Source of the DNA: Lithodes maja
Taxonomy: Eukaryota > Arthropoda > Malacostraca > Decapoda > Lithodidae
Reading direction: 5' to 3'
Assembly (NCBI GenBank): GCA_037953745.1
Contig: JBAKBP010000786.1
Coordinates: forward strand, 159,001 to 223,000
Length of the DNA: 64,000 nucleotides
Shown: piece after piece, positions 38,362 through 50,014 of the stretch
Numbering within the stretch: the stretch's first letter is position 1
Layout of the letters: each line of letters begins with the position of its first letter
Program-made: the position numbers and the translations under genes
Notes under the pieces: generated by a model
What the model was told of the DNA's origin: nothing
Database searches by the model: none
What the model saw: only the letters and a program-made list of their open reading frames with translations

Positions 38362-39975
38362 TCAATTTCGCCTTTTACCAAGTATGCATAAAATTGCGCC
38401 TCCAGCACCTCTCATTATAACTGGTTCGCCAGGTGGGCACTCAGTGTAAGGATTCACCATGAGGGTGCTAGTAGAACCTGTGTCTCTCAGAATTTTTACC
38501 TCATGCATACAACCATTTAATCTCACGTTGCCAGATGAAATAAAGGGACGGTAACTGTCCTGCACTGATGGTGAAATTAGTATTGGCTTAACCCTAGTGG
38601 GTTGCACCACGCATGGTACTACACCCCTGTCTAGATGGTTTATGTTAGCTGCTAGGCACTCCTCTGTCGGGAGTACTGTATTAAAGGAACTTATGGTGCT
38701 AGGTACTCCTTCTGTCGGGAGTCCTGCATGAAAGGCACATATGGAGTTTTGAGATACGGCGGCAACTGTCTGCCCCGATCTCTCGGTTTTCTCCTTGGCC
38801 CAGCACTGATAAGCTAGGTGGCCTCTCTTGCCACAAAAAGTACATACTTTAAGGGATACGGGAACGTTCCCTCTTTGAGCATTACTATTACTTTGGGCCC
38901 CACCTCTGTTACCATTGCCATGAGTCGTATTTTTAGTTGGGGGAACAATTCTATTTTGGCTAGCTGGGGAAGACGTTACAGGCTTGTGACTGGGTCTGTC
39001 AGATTTGTGATTGGGATACTTAAAATTAGAACTAGAATTATCGTAGGGCTTCTTTCCACGAAATTTGTTGTTGAGCACGTATGTGTCAGCCATGTCAGCG
39101 GCGTCGGCAAGACAATCTACCTTTTTCCCCCTCAAATGATAGGCTACAGAAGAATACATTTTCCATAGGAAATTTTCTAACAGGACCAACTCCTTCAGAT
39201 CGTTGTAGCTTGTGACTTTCTTGCTCTTGACCCAATGATTGAAAGATTTAGTCATGGTCCTGGTAAATACCTTATGGGTTTCTTCTCCTTTCTTCTGGTT
39301 TTTACGGAAAGATTGCCTGTAAGCCTCAGGCTGTAATTTATATGTTTTTTAGGATAGCTTCTTTGAGATTATCATAATCCTGCCTAACCTCTGCTACTTC
39401 TGACAAATACGTGGCTCGAGCCTGCCCTGTCAAAACGGTTTGTAACATAAAAGGCCATTGATCTCTTGTCCACCTCATACCTCCAGCAACTTCCTCAAAC
39501 AAAGAAATCCTGCACATTATCCTCAGTGAAAGGTGGAATGACACTGGTCATAGTCAATCCCTGAGGGGGAGCATTTGTATTGACATTTAGTTGAGCTATT
39601 TGATATTGATATTGATATTGTTCGGTCGTTGCTCTGGCTTGTTCGACTTTTATTCTGGCTTGTTCGGTATTTTCTCTGGTTTGTTCTAGTTCGAATAATT
39701 GATCAACGGTAAAACCAGGTGGCAATTGTTCATCAAGTTGGCTAGGTGTACTCGGGATCCCACCAACTGCTCCGTCTCCCTCCCCGCCTTCTACAGGGAA
39801 CAGGTGGGTTTTTATGGTCTGAGCCACCTCTACTTTGGACATGTTTGAGACAGTTAACTGGAGATGCGAGGTAAGCACTTTCAGTTCGGATTTTGACAGA
39901 CGGTCAATATCAGGGGCTGTGGGGTCTGATTCTATGAAAACTCAAGCATCTTCGTCATTAATTAGATCAGGCATG
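38362..39975 (-). pseudogene. Gag and protease of Gypsy element 2 (broken)
   Basis: Starts near 39975 (MPDLINDEDA, then TGA), continues SKSELKVLTSHLQLTVSNM and a Q/E-rich helical stretch with TTEQYQYQYQ, a capsid region (WTRDQWPFMLQTVLTGQA, frameshift near 39500 and 39330), VKSKKVTSYNDLKELVLLEN, the zinc knuckle CTFCGKRGHLAYQCW, and the protease start VKILRDTGSTSTLM at 38500. At least one stop and three frameshifts. About 350 bp of Glu-rich spacer (to 38014-37780) follow before integrase. Confidence 0.8.
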
Positions 39976-40036
39976 ATTAATATTTGAATTTTAAGGAGTG
40001 AAACGGTAATAAAACTGAGTGAAACTGTATGAAACG

Positions 40037-40055
40037 AATCCTGGCGAGGTCGCCA
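40037..40055 (-). promoter_or_regulatory. Primer binding site of Gypsy element 2
   Basis: On the minus strand TGGCGACCTCGCCAGGATT starts six bases after the 5' LTR. Like element 1 it fits tRNA-Arg. Confidence 0.6.
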
Positions 40056-40061
40056 CTCTTC

Positions 40062-41503
40062 TGTTACGTATCTTGATCCTCAAGTGGTTAACTTGATGAA
40101 TCTAGATAGCACAGAGATATATATTAAGGTATCAGTCAGCTGCAGGCAAAACGAAAGTAAAATCTAATAAAATTATTTCTTGTTGTTGCTTCCTTTCCTT
40201 TTGGAACCTAGGACTTGGTATCCTTTATTGACTGATACTCTTTAATTATGGAAAAATACTGAAACTAATTAGTCGTGTAGTATTTATAAAGAATTATTAT
40301 TTAACCGAAGCTTAGTAGGCTATGGTTATGAACCGAATAAGTTATATCTAAAGAAGGACTATTAATTATATATCAAGTCTTGAAAGATAAATATTAAGGT
40401 AAGAATATTCTGTCTCTTACCCTTTTTGAAATTAATAGATAGTTTTCTTTTATTATATCTTGTCCTTTTATTTATATTTAATGTAGTTATTATTCTTGGT
40501 TCTTGTCTTACGTTAATAGTATTATATTATTATTATCAGGATTAATATCAAAGTCACATAAAAAGTTAGATATATATTTAATAATTAGATAAATGTGTTT
40601 CTTAACCACGTAACATAGAGGTTTGATTATGAGTAAATTAAGTTACAGGATCGCTTCATAGATTTGATTCAGGTCTCACTCAAATAATATGAAAAGCAAA
40701 AATAATATTTTGAAGCTAAAAGAATTTTCTTCAGCTTAGGAAATCACTAGAAGTAACATTAAAACAGCCATGTTAGTCTAAGGCGATATTACTAATATGA
40801 GACAATAGTATCACCGTTGTTGTTCTTACCAGCAATGTAAGCTTAATTAAAATAAAATTAAAGAACTCGCAAGTATTAATATAATACAATAGTATTACTT
40901 TTATCATAACCCAATTGCTTGAAGAGTTCCTTTAGTCCACAAGTCAGTCAACTAAAATAGTTAAGTACATAATAGTAGTGTTAACGTTAATTCCCAATCA
41001 CATATCTCACCAACCAACATAACGTAGGTGTTTACACCGAACACACTTAACACACACTTATATAATCTGACTGACAGTCACAATCCCATTATAATACTTC
41101 ACCCCGTCTTCCTCCAGCTGCAAGTTCACCGTCCCAACTCCAAATGTGACTGATTTGAATGCCCACTACTCGGGTCTTATATACTATGCAATGATGGTGT
41201 AGGAACGAATCAGGAGGCGGGGGATGGTGCGCGCCCCAATCACAGCTCCTCTAGATGCGTAGCAGGTGCGTGGTCCAATGACGTTGATTTGCGTCGATCA
41301 TCGTCATAGCGTCGGGTCATCGAAGTAGTTTGCAGGATCCCATATGACGCACGCAGGTGTGAAGGCTTGTTTGCTGGTATGCAGACGAGCTGGTTTCTCA
41401 CTCGCTGGTTCGCTCGCTGGTCTGCTTCGCCGCCTGGGTAATTCGGCACTCCTTCAACTCTTAATTCTAACTCTTAAATAAACATACAGGGCTCCGTATG
41501 TCA

Positions 41504-41505
<2 letters not shown>
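40062..41505 (-). repeat. 5' LTR of Gypsy element 2
   Basis: See the 3' LTR. Followed on the plus strand by (TA)n, into which the element appears to have inserted. Confidence 0.88.

Positions 41506-41560
<55 letters not shown>
41506..41560. repeat. (TA)n microsatellite
   Basis: About 26 TA units directly after the LTR. Confidence 0.9.
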
Positions 41561-41564
<4 letters not shown>

Positions 41565-41584
41565 GCTATATATACTGTATAAGG

Positions 41585-41800
41585 ATGGTGACAGTATACA
41601 TATAGGCATAGTGATGAGGGTGATGATGGGGGCAGTAGTGGTGATGATGTTGACTGACATAAATAATGATGATGTTGATAGCAGTAGTGATGATTATGAC
41701 AGTAGTAATGATGTATGTGTAGTACTAGTAGTGATGGAGTACGCTAGTATTAGTGATGACCATGGTAGGACTAGTGGTGATGATCACAGCAGTAATATGA
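41585..41800. repeat. TGA/GATGAT minisatellite
   Basis: Degenerate GTGATGAT, GATGATGTTGA and AGTAGTGATG units; the reverse complement of the ATC-type repeats at 31400-32150. The open frame it produces is not a gene. Confidence 0.7.
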
Positions 41801-42176
41801 TGATCGAGGGTGACAAATGCTGTAGGTCTGTTGTGTGTGTGCCCCGTATGGGTACACACATTCTTTAGTGACAGGAGCTAGTGATGATAGTTGACTGTGT
41901 GTGTAATAGTTTTGTGTAGTAGTTGTAGTGGTTTTCTATACAAAAATAACTACACAAGCATAATAAACCTACAGCTGATCACAGACATTGAAGGTATTGA
42001 GGAAATGCATATGGAATGTTGGTATTGTGATATATGATTAAAATATCCTTTCTAAATTTCTAACGTTGTGTATGACCAACTTTACTTCGATTAATTGTAC
42101 TTCCTACTACTAAATAACCACATAAGATTGCGGAAAACTGCATAAGGCCATGCAGCCCACATGAGGCAGCTCCCAT

Positions 42177-43190
42177 TCACACCCAGCCCATATAATCCAT
42201 GTGGGAATCCAACTTACGCTTAAAGCTTTCAACTGTTCCTGAGCTATTCACTGCCCTGGGCAGTCCATTCCACATGTTAACAACTCTATTCCCAAGCCAG
42301 TGCTTTCCTATATCTTTCCTAAATTTAAACTTATCTAGCTTGAAACAATTGTAGCTGGTTATGTCGCCGTTCTTTAGCTTTAATGCCTCACCTATATCGC
42401 CCTTATTTATACCTTTTATCAATTTCAATACCTCTATCATATCTCCCCAACATCTTTGTTTCTTTCTAGTGAGTCCAAGCCTAAGGCTTTCAACCTCTCC
42501 TCATACGATAGGTTTCTAATATTATGTATAATTTTCGTCATTGTTCTTTGGACTGCCTCTATAGGGTCGATATCCATTCTGTAATAAGGGCACCAACATT
42601 GGACAGCATAGTCGTAATGGGGTCTTAATAGTGCTAGGTATAGTTTTAAGAAAACTTCCACAGTTCTGTTGCTAACACTCCTAGATATGAAACCTAGAAC
42701 TCTATTAGCCGTGTTCCTAACACTTATACATAGTTTTCTGGCTTTCAGATAATTACTAACGAGCACCCCCAGATCCTTCTCACACTCTGAGTTATCCAAT
42801 TCTACATTGTCTAGTTCGTATTTCGCTTCTAATTTACGATTTCCAATCCTAAATACCTTACATCTGTCTACATTTAACGCATCTGCCAATTTATGGACCA
42901 CTCATGCAAATGATCGACATCATTTTGAATACATTCCCTGTTGTTAGCCGACTCTATTAACCTACCTATTTTAGTATCATCAGCAAAATCGACTGATCCT
43001 ACTCTTTATGCCTAAGTCAAGATAATTTATGTAGATAATGAACAGAAGGGGCCCTAAAACCGACCATTGGGGGACCCCACTTTTAACTAATCCACAGTCC
43101 GATTTTACCCCATTGATACTAACTCTCGTCTTCCTACCAATCCGCCATGACCTAATCCACTTGAGTAGCATGCCCTTTGTACACACCATA
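42177..43190 (-). mobile_element. CR1/L2-type LINE 2, RT C-terminal half
   Basis: 5'-truncated LINE: LKWIRSWRIGRKTRVSINGV, SGVPQWSVLGPLLFIIYIN (Gly changed to Trp), SRISRF then a broken ADDTKIG region, RLNVDRCKVFRIGNRK, CEKDLGVLVSNYLKARKLC, YRMDIDPIEAVQRTMTKII, and the C-terminus NRVVNMWNGLPRAV...SHMDYMGWV. It shares about half its residues with LINE 1 at 28230-31195. Frames are broken near 42980, 42900 and 42440. The DDE-like end of the RT is missing upstream of 43190. Confidence 0.82.
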
Positions 43191-43607
43191 GATTAGACTA
43201 CTATGAAGACACTTTGGGATTGATCCCCGTCGTCTCTTGAATCAAACATGCAGTTCACAGTCTGACTAATTGATATGCCAAATCACACTCTCTCTGACAC
43301 CCGTTCTGTCTCGTGGGAGATTGATAGTGTTATACCGTGATTTTGACCATAGCATAGTATTTTTCCCAGGTGAAGGTAAATTGTATCTATTAAAAGCAAA
43401 TTTTCGATAGTTAATGGAAGAATATGGAAATTTAAATATATACGTAAGTCATAAAAATGCTAAATTTTCATAATTAACTACTTATTTCTTTACAAAATTG
43501 TAGCAATAACGAATGGGGACAAGGCAATTGACCCTCAACTGAAAATAAATAGTATATATAATTATGAATGAAAATGTAAGTGGTCGACTTTTCGTAACTG
43601 GACAAGG
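43191..43607. other. Sequence with no identified feature
   Basis: AT-rich spacer between a CR1/L2 fragment and the BEL element. The BEL target duplication CATGG begins at 43608. Confidence 0.5.
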
Positions 43608-43612
43608 CATGG

Positions 43613-44390
43613 TGTGGGGGATATTATGGCCAAAGGTTATCTCTTACCACACCAATCGAAATATAAAATTAATCAACATAAATAAAAATAAAGTCTGAGA
43701 TCGCCTACCTTATGGTATGAACTATGGTAGCCTATCTCTCAGGATGCCCTAACTAAACATTGTATAAATGGCCATATATATCAATGACTTAGCTATAACT
43801 AGGGTCCTGGTTTAGTTCAGAGGATTCCGGCTTCGGTAGATAAGGGTTATAGGTCAGGACTCCGGGCCGGGCTTGGGAATTGTGGTGGAGGAGATCACGG
43901 GACACTTCTCTACCGTTCAGATGTTTACTAGCGTCTGATCGGAACTTCAATTTCAGACTCTTAAATAAACTATATATTAATTCGTTACCAAGGGTTCATT
44001 CCCTCTTCACGAAATCATATAAATAATTATCAGCATTTAAATTATATAATTATAAAGGTGAACATCGTTTCACAACGATTTAGTGAACATAATATCAAGA
44101 TATTAACGACCCTAAAGCAAACGGTGGATCGTGTATGCGGTCGCGGGAATATTTAAAGTAATCCTCTTTACAGTTCTTCTAAACTTATTTCTACAAGGTT
44201 TTATAACTAAATTAACTTGATCAAGGTAATCTTATACAGTACTAAATTACCTAACATTAATTAATCTCTACAATATAATTATACAATCACCGGGTTCTGG
44301 TAGGAAATTGTTCACTCTAGTGAGGTTACCGTATCGGAAGGTTGTTGCCAACATTCCCCAGATACCGGTGTAGTCAATTTATTTCTCACA
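43613..44390 (-). repeat. 3' LTR of the BEL/Pao element
   Basis: On the plus strand TGTGGGGGATATTATGG ... TTTATTTCTCACA. Matches 51210-51983 apart from a handful of substitutions and a 4-bp difference in an AT run. Confidence 0.92.
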
Positions 44391-44455
44391 GATTGGGGCC
44401 CGGCGAAGTATGATGTGTCGCTTCATGTTATATCACCTGCGGCTAACAAATCACG

Positions 44456-44770
44456 TCAATTTCTTCTAGACCCCGCAGCAGCTGCTCGTGGTGGTCTTAG
44501 GCTCCCTATTACTATGGGTTGCTGTTCTTCCGGTGGGATGGCGAGTTCCATAGGTATGAGACGATCTACAGTTCGGAGAGTGGTTTGTCCTCGAGATACA
44601 ACCTTAACGGTTCTGATAACTCCTTCGGAATCAGGATAGACTTCTTGGATCCTTGCTAAGGGCCATTTAGAGTGAGGTTGGTCCATTTTCAACAAGACTA
44701 TGTCTCCCACTATCGGTTTGTGACGGTTACTAGCAGAATTCGCATCATAATACCTCTCCCGTAAGCTCAA
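44456..44770 (-). pseudogene. BEL/Pao integrase C-terminal domain
   Basis: MSLRERYYDANSASN, VGDIVLLKMDQPHSKWPLAR, VYPDSEGVIRTVKV and RTVDRLIPMELA, the region that follows the core in Pao integrases (DUF5641-type). It ends AAGSRRN before the 3' LTR. Frameshift separates it from the core near 44830. Confidence 0.8.
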
Positions 44771-44886
44771 GATATACTCAGATGCCCAATGTTTGTTCCA
44801 GGCGTCCAGTATTTTGCAGAGTTTATGGTAGCTTCATCGCAAGTGTGCATCTGCTTCATTAACGGAGGGATCCACTAATTCCTCGG

Positions 44887-45391
44887 TCACGTCCAAACAG
44901 GGGACTGGGTCCAATCGTCTACCATATAATAAATGAAGGCCTCAATTTCCAGATTGGAGTCATCTTGATACGTTAGTGGTCGATTATTTACTCTGGTTTC
45001 TATTTCGGTGACAACAGTTCTTAACTCATCCAAGGTGACCTTGGACTTGTGAAGAACCCTTTTCAGGCACGATTTTACAATACCTATCATTCTCTCTGTA
45101 AATCCATTTTGCCAAGGGTCTCTGGGAGTTGTGAATGACCAATAACAATTTCTAGAATCTAGCATTTGCTGTACTGCGTTGCTCTTTAATAGTTCAGAAA
45201 CCAACGGGGATGCGCCCACAAAGTTTGTCCCATTGTCACTAATCAAACGTCTGGGACAACTTCGCCGAGCGGCAAATCTTCTAAATAAATTAATAAAGGT
45301 TTCCGAGCTAATGTCCTCCGCTATTTCCAAATGGATAGCCTGAGTGCTGGTACAGGTGAATAGACATATGTAAACCTTCTTGGGTGGACCA
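44887..45391 (-). pseudogene. BEL/Pao integrase core
   Basis: Contains FTCTSTQAIHLEIAEDISSE, CPRRLISDNGTNFVGA (second Asp), DPWQNGFTERMIGIVKSCLK (Glu) and RVNNRPLTYQDDS. The first Asp block lies just upstream across a frameshift at about 45420 (DYTGAI region). DDE residues are therefore present but split. Confidence 0.82.
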
Positions 45392-46912
45392 TCATCTCCT
45401 GTGAGAGTGATGGCACCAGTATAATCTAATACCTGTTACCTCAAACGGTGTCCTTTGGTGAATGCGGTCTGGCGGAAGAGCTGGTGGTCCAGGGTAAGGA
45501 ATAGCGATAGCTGTATACCTCTTGCAAATAAAGCAATTCTTGATACAGCGTTTAACAGCTTGTCGTCCCTGGGGTATCCAATATGTTTGTCGCATATAGG
45601 CTAGAGTATCTGCTACCCCACCGTCTTTAGTGGTTTCATGCGCTTTTAAAACCATCAATTTGGTGAGGTCGCAATCCTTGGGCAATAGGATCGGATGCCG
45701 AGTTTTGAGGGGTAGATCAGCTTTACCAATACGACCTCGGCAACATATTAATTCTTGATTGTCTAGATACAGCCCAAGGTCCTTCATTCTTTTGGTTGGC
45801 TTGGGATTGGGTTTACGTAGCTGTGTTAATTCCTCATCATACTTTTCAGCTTGTATCCTTCTGATCCAGTAGGTAAGTGGATCTAGTTCATCCATCTTTA
45901 CCTTCTTGCTCAGGAACTTAAACACACATTTAGTTACAGTTAATAGTTTGTCCAAATTGGAGAACTTGGTGATGTCAATCACTGAAGGCTCTAGGATAAT
46001 TATTGGGTCCATATGAACTTTATCATCATTAACCTTCTGGTATGATTTTTGCTCTGGCCAATCACTTTGACGTAGCCAGACCGGACCATGAAACCACAGA
46101 GTTTCGTTAATCAGTTTCTTGACACCAACACCTCGGCTCACCAAGTCAGCCGGATTATCCTTGAACTTAACATGCATGAATGTATAGTTCATTTGCAGTT
46201 CCTTTATTTTGTGTACTCTGTTACGCAGATAAACTATGTGACTATCATCCTTAGCTATCCAGTGCAAACATATCTCACTATCTGTCCATATATATGTCTC
46301 ACCTAAAAAGGGAAACATACCATTCAAATAAGTAGCTAACCTAGTTCCCAATTCAACAGCGGTCAGCTCCAACTGTGGAAGGGTACGTTGTTTTAATGGC
46401 GCTACTCGGGATTTGGACATAATCATAGTAGATCGGACTTCCGTGACACAATAAGCTACTGCACCATACGCCATAGATGAGGCATCACAAAATATGTGCA
46501 ATTGAGCACACTCATTATCAGAGGTAGGATCACATCTTCTAGGAAACTTGACTGAGGATACCTTCTCATATTCCACCTGCAATTTGTTCCACTCTTCTGT
46601 ATACTTTTCAGGTAATGGAGTATCCCAACTCAGTGCTTCTCTCCAGGCCTCCTGAACTAAAATCTTCCCTTTAATTGATATGGGACTAAATATGCCCAAT
46701 GAGTCGAACATCATAGAGACCTGACTTAAGAGTGTACGTTTTGTGAGTTTTACATCGGGAAACTTCAGGGGCTTTAGAGACATCTCATCAGTAGTTGTTT
46801 TCCACAGCAATCGTAGTACTGGTTGATATTCTGGTATTTGATAGTCAGGATAGTCTCTTCTTATCTGGTCCAAAAGAATATGAGAGTTTGAATTCCAACT
46901 TTGTAGTGGCAT
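45392..46912 (-). CDS. BEL/Pao RT end, RNase H and integrase zinc domain
   Basis: Open over 506 codons. Order: RT thumb (LKFPDVKLTKRTLLSQVSMM, FDSLGIFSPISIKGK), RNase H (LHIFCDASSMAYGAVAYCV, QLELTAVELGTRLA, IWTDSEICLHWIA, NPADLVSRGV), and the integrase zinc-binding region (LKAHETTKDGGVADTLAYMR, YWIPQGRQAVKRCIKNCFIC). This order is standard for BEL/Pao polyproteins. A shift at the lower end leads into the integrase core. Confidence 0.85.
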   Translation of the reverse strand: MPLQSWNSNSHILLDQIRRDYPDYQIPEYQPVLRLLWKTTTDEMSLKPLKFPDVKLTKRTLLSQVSMMFDSLGIFSPISIKGKILVQEAWREALSWDTPLPEKYTEEWNKLQVEYEKVSSVKFPRRCDPTSDNECAQLHIFCDASSMAYGAVAYCVTEVRSTMIMSKSRVAPLKQRTLPQLELTAVELGTRLATYLNGMFPFLGETYIWTDSEICLHWIAKDDSHIVYLRNRVHKIKELQMNYTFMHVKFKDNPADLVSRGVGVKKLINETLWFHGPVWLRQSDWPEQKSYQKVNDDKVHMDPIIILEPSVIDITKFSNLDKLLTVTKCVFKFLSKKVKMDELDPLTYWIRRIQAEKYDEELTQLRKPNPKPTKRMKDLGLYLDNQELICCRGRIGKADLPLKTRHPILLPKDCDLTKLMVLKAHETTKDGGVADTLAYMRQTYWIPQGRQAVKRCIKNCFICKRYTAIAIPYPGPPALPPDRIHQRTPFEVTGIRLYWCHHSHRR

Positions 46913-46930
46913 ATTGGCTTTATTACATTC

Positions 46931-47533
46931 TTACCTTGCCAAATTGTAGATTTCAAACACCTCTTCTCCACTGTCGGTAACGCCCTGAAGATTATCCATG
47001 TAAAACAGTTGACCCATTTCCGGTTTCTCTGTCTTCTGGAAATGATATCTCAAAGTGCTGCACAACAAGAAAGGACTAGAGCAGGAACCAAACAACACTG
47101 ACCGAAAGCGGTATTCTTTTATCCGCCCACCAGGCTGAAAAGGATCTTCAGGCCAAAGGAACTTTGTGAATTTGCGGTCCTGCTCCTTTAACCCTATTCT
47201 CAAAAAGGCTTTGGAGATATCTGCCACAAACCCAAATCTCTTCGTCCTGAATTTTAATAGTACATCACCCAGTATTTCAGTCAGATTTGGTCCTACATAG
47301 AGACAATCGTTTAGACTTGCTTCATTCTTCGCTGCTCGAGAACTGCAGTTAAATACCACTCTGATGGGGGTAGTACTGGAGTCCTTACTTACAGCATGAT
47401 GAGGAAGGTAATGACCCTCTTTATGGTTTATTTCACCTGGGACCTCCTCAATAAAGTAATTTTCCAACTGCTCTTGAATTATTTTATGATAAATGTCCAG
47501 TCGTTCAGGATGTTGACGCAATCTCTCCACCAT
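46931..47533 (-). CDS. BEL/Pao reverse transcriptase
   Basis: RT of the BEL/Pao type: YHKIIQEQLENYFIEEVP, HYLPHHAVSKDSSTTPIRVV, NCSSRAAKNEASLNDCLYVG, FGFVADISKAFLRIGLKEQD (motif A), FRSVLFGSCSSPFLL and LFYMDNLQGV, where the Pao catalytic Y-V-D-N is Y-M-D-N. It runs into the RNase H-bearing frame near 46920. Confidence 0.85.
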   Translation of the reverse strand: MVERLRQHPERLDIYHKIIQEQLENYFIEEVPGEINHKEGHYLPHHAVSKDSSTTPIRVVFNCSSRAAKNEASLNDCLYVGPNLTEILGDVLLKFRTKRFGFVADISKAFLRIGLKEQDRKFTKFLWPEDPFQPGGRIKEYRFRSVLFGSCSSPFLLCSTLRYHFQKTEKPEMGQLFYMDNLQGVTDSGEEVFEIYNLAR

Positions 47534-47539
47534 TTTATT

Positions 47540-48176
47540 TTATTGACATCTTGAACTCTGGTAGTTAGTTGGTAATTCAGGGGCATTTATCATCCATGGA
47601 AGTCCCACCCAGTACTGGCCATCCTTATACTCAACTGTGTCTAGGTAGTGGTTATATGTTAAGATGTCTTCAGGGGTGGGAAGATCTGCTTCTATACCCA
47701 CAGTGTCCAGTTCCCAAAGTTTGTGAACAGGTTCTTGTTGCTCATCTACAATGTCTCCTAGTTGTGATGGTATTAATTCTGCACCAATTCTAGCCACCAC
47801 CAGAGATTGTGCCTGAGTCACAAAGACTGGATCCATCCGGTTGTCTGATTCACTTGGGCCACATGAGGGTAGAGATCCCATGATTATATATCCACCTGAT
47901 GAAGAAATTAACTGGATACCGTGTTTCCGAGTCATTTTTCGCAAGAAGCGACCACAATAGTCGGAGCCGATGATCAGTTGAATTGGACCTACTACGTCAG
48001 ACTCTACAGTTCAGTCTGCTAGTTGAACACCCTTCTTTGTTAAGAAGTTAGATGCTTCCTTTAAACCCTTATTTACCACAGAAGTGTTCATGTCTTCCTT
48101 AACCACCGCAGTCACTTTACATTTATATTTGCCCAATTTAATCAGGGGTTTAACCACGTCAAATGTTTGTGTTTCC
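47540..48176 (-). pseudogene. BEL/Pao protease-to-RT linker
   Basis: TFDVVKPLIKLGKYKCKVTA, then a stop near 48011, VGPIQLIIGSDYCGRFLRKM, ISSSGGYIIMGSLPS, and PTPEDILTYNHYL. This is the region between the protease (DUF1758-like) and RT (peptidase A17-like) in Pao polyproteins. It is joined to gag by a frameshift near 48185. Confidence 0.7.
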
Positions 48177-49779
48177 TTATTTGACAAAAAATCCAGTTAT
48201 TGCCATGTTCACTCTTCCTACTGTTGGCAAATTCATGGCTCTGACAACATTTCCGGCAATGAAGGTCTTTTGCGCTCCAGTATCAAAGAGTGCTTTGACC
48301 GGCATAACCTCTTTTCCTCTGATCAGTTGAATCTCGGCTGTAGGAGTAGCTGCCGGTGTATGCATTGGGTTCCCAGTGGTCAGGGTCATATTTACACTTG
48401 TCGGTTTGGGTTGTACTTCACTGATCTTGGGACACAACGCGGTATGATGTACACCAGTCTTGCACCGAAAACATACATTTAATTTAGTGGCACATTCCTC
48501 AGTAGAATGTCTTGTGCTAAGGCAAACAACACACTTACCTAGTTCGATGAGTCGTGGAAGTCTAGCCTTAAGATTTGGGTAAGTCCTACAATACACTGTG
48601 GAATGTTGTTCTGAACATAACATACACACCTTCCGGTTTTCTTGGTTTATCCCTGGTGTGGGGTTAATATCTCTGGTTACTTCTTGGGTCACTGGAGAAT
48701 TGAGACAGGATTTTTTTCTCTCCCAAACACCTTTTTTTTTAGATACTCTATTAGTTTGATTATTCTGCTGGACGGATGTCACATAGGTACCAACCTCTTC
48801 CTTCTTGAACGGTTTTGCTTTTTCCTTAGTCCCTGTTGTAGACACCTTTGTGTATTTAACCTTGTTGTCTCCTTCCTTGATACCGCTATCCTTCTTGGAA
48901 ACCTGCATGTGTTTACACAGCTCTCTTAAACCCTCTTCTATCTCTTGATACGTGAAGTAGTTCTTCTTATACCTGTGGTACAATTCATCACAGGTTTTCT
49001 GAGAGAGCTTTTGTTGTACAATATGGTTCAAGAGCCAAGAAGCTGAATCAAGATCTTTCTGGGTACTAAGTGATTGCAAAACACAATTCAAGCTGATCCG
49101 GAATGACTGAAGATCCTGGTACGTATGCTTTGGTCCTGATAACTCCAGCAATTTGTAAACTAGGCGCTGTAGAGTCAACTCCGTAGCTTCAAAATTCTCC
49201 TTGAGTACGTCTAGAGCTGCTGTATAATTGGCATCTGTTATGGGAAGTTCCTTGATAAAATCCAATGCAAAACCCTTAAGTTGACCCAACAAGTATGAAC
49301 ATTTATTTGCTGCAGAAATATCTAACCTGTCATGAACTAAACCTTTAAATTTGTCCCAAAAGGTATTCCAATCAGATTGCCCATCAAATTCAGGTAAGGT
49401 TATAGGTGGCAACTTAAAGCTTTGTTGTCCCGGAGCCGCAGTATCATTACTGGTACCATTACTCCCTGTCCCGGTAACTGTCTCTGTCGCCAAGGATTCG
49501 AACCCAGCTAGTTGATCCAAATAATTTTCACGGGCATTTGCATAGGCTTGCTGTAATTTCTCAAACCTTTCAGATTGTTCTTGTTTGATGCAAAAGCCCT
49601 CCAATTTATTGCAAGACTCTTCATAATTAGCCCACCGGGTTTTAAGATCTTGGATTTAAGATTTTAACAGCTCCCTTGGACAGGGGTCACGTCTTTTTAC
49701 CTCCTGACAATTATTTAATGCTCTAGTTACCCAGCCTAATTTCCCCACCATAGATTTTTTCAAGAGTGTATCAGTCATT
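48177..49779 (-). CDS. BEL/Pao Gag and protease start
   Basis: Start at about 49779 (MTDTLLKKSMVGKLG) with one in-frame TAA near 49660, then open to 48177. It holds a DUF1759-type capsid region (PPITLPEFDGQSDWNTFWDK, QLKGFALDFIKELPITDANY), cysteine-rich knuckles CMLCSEQHSTVYC, CVVCLSTRHSTEEC and CFRCKTGVHHTALC, and the protease motif VKALFDTGAQKTFI near the C-terminus. Typical of BEL/Pao. The frame moves to the next segment near 48185. Confidence 0.82.
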
Positions 49780-50014
49780 TTGGAAAATGGCTAATTATTT
49801 TCTGGACTATTATTAATGTTTATACTGAAGACTAATTTTCAACAATCAAAATTATATTTAGATATATTACAGCCTAACACATACTCAATTTAGCTGTTAA
49901 TCTTTAGCATTATTTGCGTACCATTATTTGCTACAAATTCAGATGAATAATTAGTTGAAAACATTAAGTCCACAATATAATTGACCTAATACGTGGGAAC
50001 GCATGCTAGTAGGG

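Larger units (their letters stand above)
32797..41505 (-). mobile_element. Ty3/Gypsy LTR retrotransposon 2, Gmr1-like, decayed
   Basis: Minus-strand element with LTRs at 32797-34227 and 40062-41505, PBS at about 40037-40055, gag, protease, integrase, RT and RNase H. The order is gag-PR-IN-RT-RNase H, the rearranged order known from Gmr1 of cod. It lies in an AT microsatellite, so target duplications (ATAT on both sides) are weakly informative. The LTRs differ by substitutions and several short indels, so this copy is older than element 1. Gag and pol hold several frameshifts and stops. A SINE sits in RNase H. Confidence 0.85.
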
